A DNA stretch of 64,000 bases from Phycisphaerales bacterium. GTDB taxonomy: Bacteria; Planctomycetota; Phycisphaerae; Phycisphaerales; UBA1924. Of this stretch, positions 62,554 through 64,000 are shown in pieces (position 1 is the stretch's first letter; every line of letters starts with the position of its first letter). The notes beneath the pieces were generated by a model. It searched no databases. It saw only the letters and a program-made list of their open reading frames with translations, and was not told the origin of the DNA. Made by a program: the position numbers and the translations under genes. The DNA lies in NCBI GenBank assembly GCA_020849105.1, contig JADLGW010000040.1, positions 41,839 to 105,838 on the forward strand, in the 5' to 3' direction.

Positions 62554-63828
62554 ATGCAGACCGCGATCAACTTCATCACGGGGCAGGCGCCACCGGGAGC
62601 GCATCGCCGCTGGGTGGACCCGATCCTGGCACGGTGGCCGGGCACGCGCCCCCGGATGGAGTCGTGGCCCGTCGAACGGGTGCTGAAGGAATGGTCCGAA
62701 TCCGCCAAGGCGGGGGTCCGCGGCCCGGCGCTGGTCGTGCTCGGTCCCGGCGTCCCGCCGGTGACGCTCTATCAACTCGTGGACCTTCTGCACCGGGCGC
62801 TCGTCCCGGGCGTGATCCTGCTCCCGTCGCCCGGGCCCGAGGCCGCCGCCCTCCGCGGCAGCGGCGTGCTCGTCGAGCCCTGGGACGCCGACCCCGAGTT
62901 CCTGGCGACGGTCCTGTTCACCCTCGCGGAGCGCCAGCCCGTAGTCGGGAGCCTCTCTCGCGAACTCGGGCTCGCCATGCGCCAGCACGGCGGCTTCCAG
63001 GGCGAGATCACCCGGATGCACGATGAACTGAACCTGGCCGCGGCCATCCAGAGCGAACTGCTGCCCAAGTCGCTCCCGCAGCCCCGGACGCTGGACCTGG
63101 GCGTGGTGTTCCGGCCGGTGGGGTATGTGAGCGGCGACATCTACGACGCGGCGCAACTCGACGACGATCACCTCGGGTTCTTCATCGCCGACGCGGTCGG
63201 GCACGGCGTGCCGGCCGCGCTCATGACGATGGTCATCAGCCGCAGCCTGGGCATGACCCGGGTGGACGGGGGCAGGCGGACCATCCTGGACCCCTGCGAG
63301 GCGATGTCGCGCCTGAATGCCGAACTCCTGCGCGGACGGCGCCAATCGCCGCGGTTCGGCACGGCGGCGTACGGTGTCGTGAACACGCGGACGCACGAGG
63401 TCCGGGTGTGCGGGGCCGGCCATCCGCAACCGCTGCTGGTGCGTGCCGGCGGCGGCGTGGAACGGATCGAGACCGACGGGCCGCTCCTGGGCGTATTCCC
63501 CGATGAGGAGTTCGGTCAGGTGACGCTGACGCTCCGCCGCGGCGAGACCCTGGTCCTCTACAGCGACGGTCTGGAAACGGCGTTCAGCCCCCCGGACCAG
63601 GAACCCGGGCTGCGCCGCGTGGGCCGCCATGTCGCGGAGGTCGGCGAACTGGCGTGGCTCGACCCGTCTCGCGGCCGGACTCTGCCCCAGGCCATCGAGG
63701 ACCTGTCCGGGCTGCTCGATCAGCAGGCGGGGTCGCTGCACCAGGTGGACGACATCACCGTGCTGGCCCTGGGCGCCCGCGGAGAGCCCGCGGAGCGCAC
63801 ACCGCGCGCACTGGCTAGGGCCGCGTGA
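62554..63828 (+). CDS. SpoIIE/PP2C-type serine phosphatase
   Basis: A 424-residue protein. The N-terminal half (about 1-170) is not recognised but has a response-regulator-like alternation. The C-terminal half is the SpoIIE phosphatase: EITRMHDELNLAAAIQSELLPKSLP, SGDIYDAAQLDDDHLGFFIADAVGHG with the metal aspartates, VRVCGAGHPQPLLV, ETLVLYSDGLETAF and QVDDITVLAL. Such phosphatases reset anti-anti-sigma switches. ATG 62554 is chosen over GTG 62500. No matching anti-sigma gene is nearby. Confidence 0.88.
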   Translation: MQTAINFITGQAPPGAHRRWVDPILARWPGTRPRMESWPVERVLKEWSESAKAGVRGPALVVLGPGVPPVTLYQLVDLLHRALVPGVILLPSPGPEAAALRGSGVLVEPWDADPEFLATVLFTLAERQPVVGSLSRELGLAMRQHGGFQGEITRMHDELNLAAAIQSELLPKSLPQPRTLDLGVVFRPVGYVSGDIYDAAQLDDDHLGFFIADAVGHGVPAALMTMVISRSLGMTRVDGGRRTILDPCEAMSRLNAELLRGRRQSPRFGTAAYGVVNTRTHEVRVCGAGHPQPLLVRAGGGVERIETDGPLLGVFPDEEFGQVTLTLRRGETLVLYSDGLETAFSPPDQEPGLRRVGRHVAEVGELAWLDPSRGRTLPQAIEDLSGLLDQQAGSLHQVDDITVLALGARGEPAERTPRALARAA

Positions 63829-63845
63829 CGGAGCGCGGACGGGCG

Positions 63846-64000
63846 CTACGGGCACCCCAGCGCGAACTTCGTTGTGAAGCAGCCGAAGTCGGCCAGCGTC
63901 AGCCGGTCGTCGTTGTCGCAGTCGGCGTACATGTAGTCGCTCGCGGCGTACCTGCCCATGAAGCAGGTCAGGTCGGCGACGGTGAGCGTGTCGTCGGCGT
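63846..64000 (-). CDS. 3' end of a secreted protein with tandem EF-hand-like tail (partial)
   Basis: Only the last 51 codons are in the window; the gene continues beyond base 64000. They encode TLTVADLTCFMGRY, DCDNDDRLTLADFGCF and TTKFALGCP, a tandem EF-hand-like module matching the tail of the secreted protein at 51291 almost to the end (LADFGCFTTKFALGCP is shared exactly). It is convergent with the SpoIIE-type gene, 17 bp away. Confidence 0.85.
   Translation of the reverse strand, partial: ADDTLTVADLTCFMGRYAASDYMYADCDNDDRLTLADFGCFTTKFALGCP

Overview
The window is very GC-rich and densely coded, with almost every gene packed tail-to-tail or overlapping by 1 to 4 bases. Its gene content points to a planctomycete of the Phycisphaerae/Phycisphaerales type. 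The markers are an ECF sigma factor paired with a WD40 serine/threonine kinase, a type II pseudopilin, secreted proteins ending in a tandem EF-hand-like Cys-rich module (LADFGCF..KFALGCP), GYF-like zinc-ribbon proteins, bactofilins, a VPLP-tailed surface protein, and many short palindromic dispersed repeats. The taxon is inferred from gene content only. No phage, insertion sequence, CRISPR array or rRNA is visible.

Layout. 1-6.2 kb: CYTH protein, STPK-WD40 kinase with its ECF sigma factor, HD-GYP/PilZ protein. 6.2-11.6 kb: a minus-strand, translationally coupled five-gene operon (NIF3, C39-like peptidase, RLAN/RimK-type ATP-grasp, GCS2 glutamate-cysteine-ligase-like enzyme, N-formylglutamate-amidohydrolase-like enzyme). 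This is the best candidate for an undescribed amide-ligase pathway. 11.7-19 kb: ispE, tandem clpP genes, thpR, epimerase, radical SAM, DinB, orphan rpmA, pseudopilin. 19.3-27.8 kb: GYF/zinc ribbon, PpiC-type lipoprotein, MCE protein coupled to a lipase, and the secretin and ATPase of a type II secretion or type IV pilus system. 27.9-36.8 kb: BtuF-like protein, rlmE, iscX with ferredoxin, GT2 and lipid-A-related membrane protein, gcvH, cmk-plsC, SUI1 protein, YpdA-like reductase. 36.8-46.2 kb: class I aldolase, GH15, VPLP-tailed protein, bactofilin pair, a candidate manganese (yybP-ykoY) riboswitch in front of a TerC-PGPGW fusion, endonuclease IV, TPR lipoprotein. 46.2-47.6 kb: a lower-GC islet with two 103-bp direct repeats and a possible PD-(D/E)xK protein. 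47.6-64 kb: thioredoxin-like protein, GH63 glucosidase, large secreted repeat protein, tRNA-Ser(GGA), PAP2 and ArnT-like proteins, truB, lemA-htpX, phhB, gluQ, DUF192, SpoIIE-type phosphatase, and the 3' end of a second secreted protein.

Two cross-cutting themes stand out. First, several families of short palindromic repeats lie between genes and also inside genes. They encode loops of IspE, of the secretion ATPase (between its zinc cysteine pairs) and of the ArnT-like protein, and the C-terminal residues of the BtuF-like protein and RlmE. Second, gene pairs are extremely close: convergent neighbours share or nearly share stop codons, and operonic neighbours commonly overlap as ATGA or GTGA.
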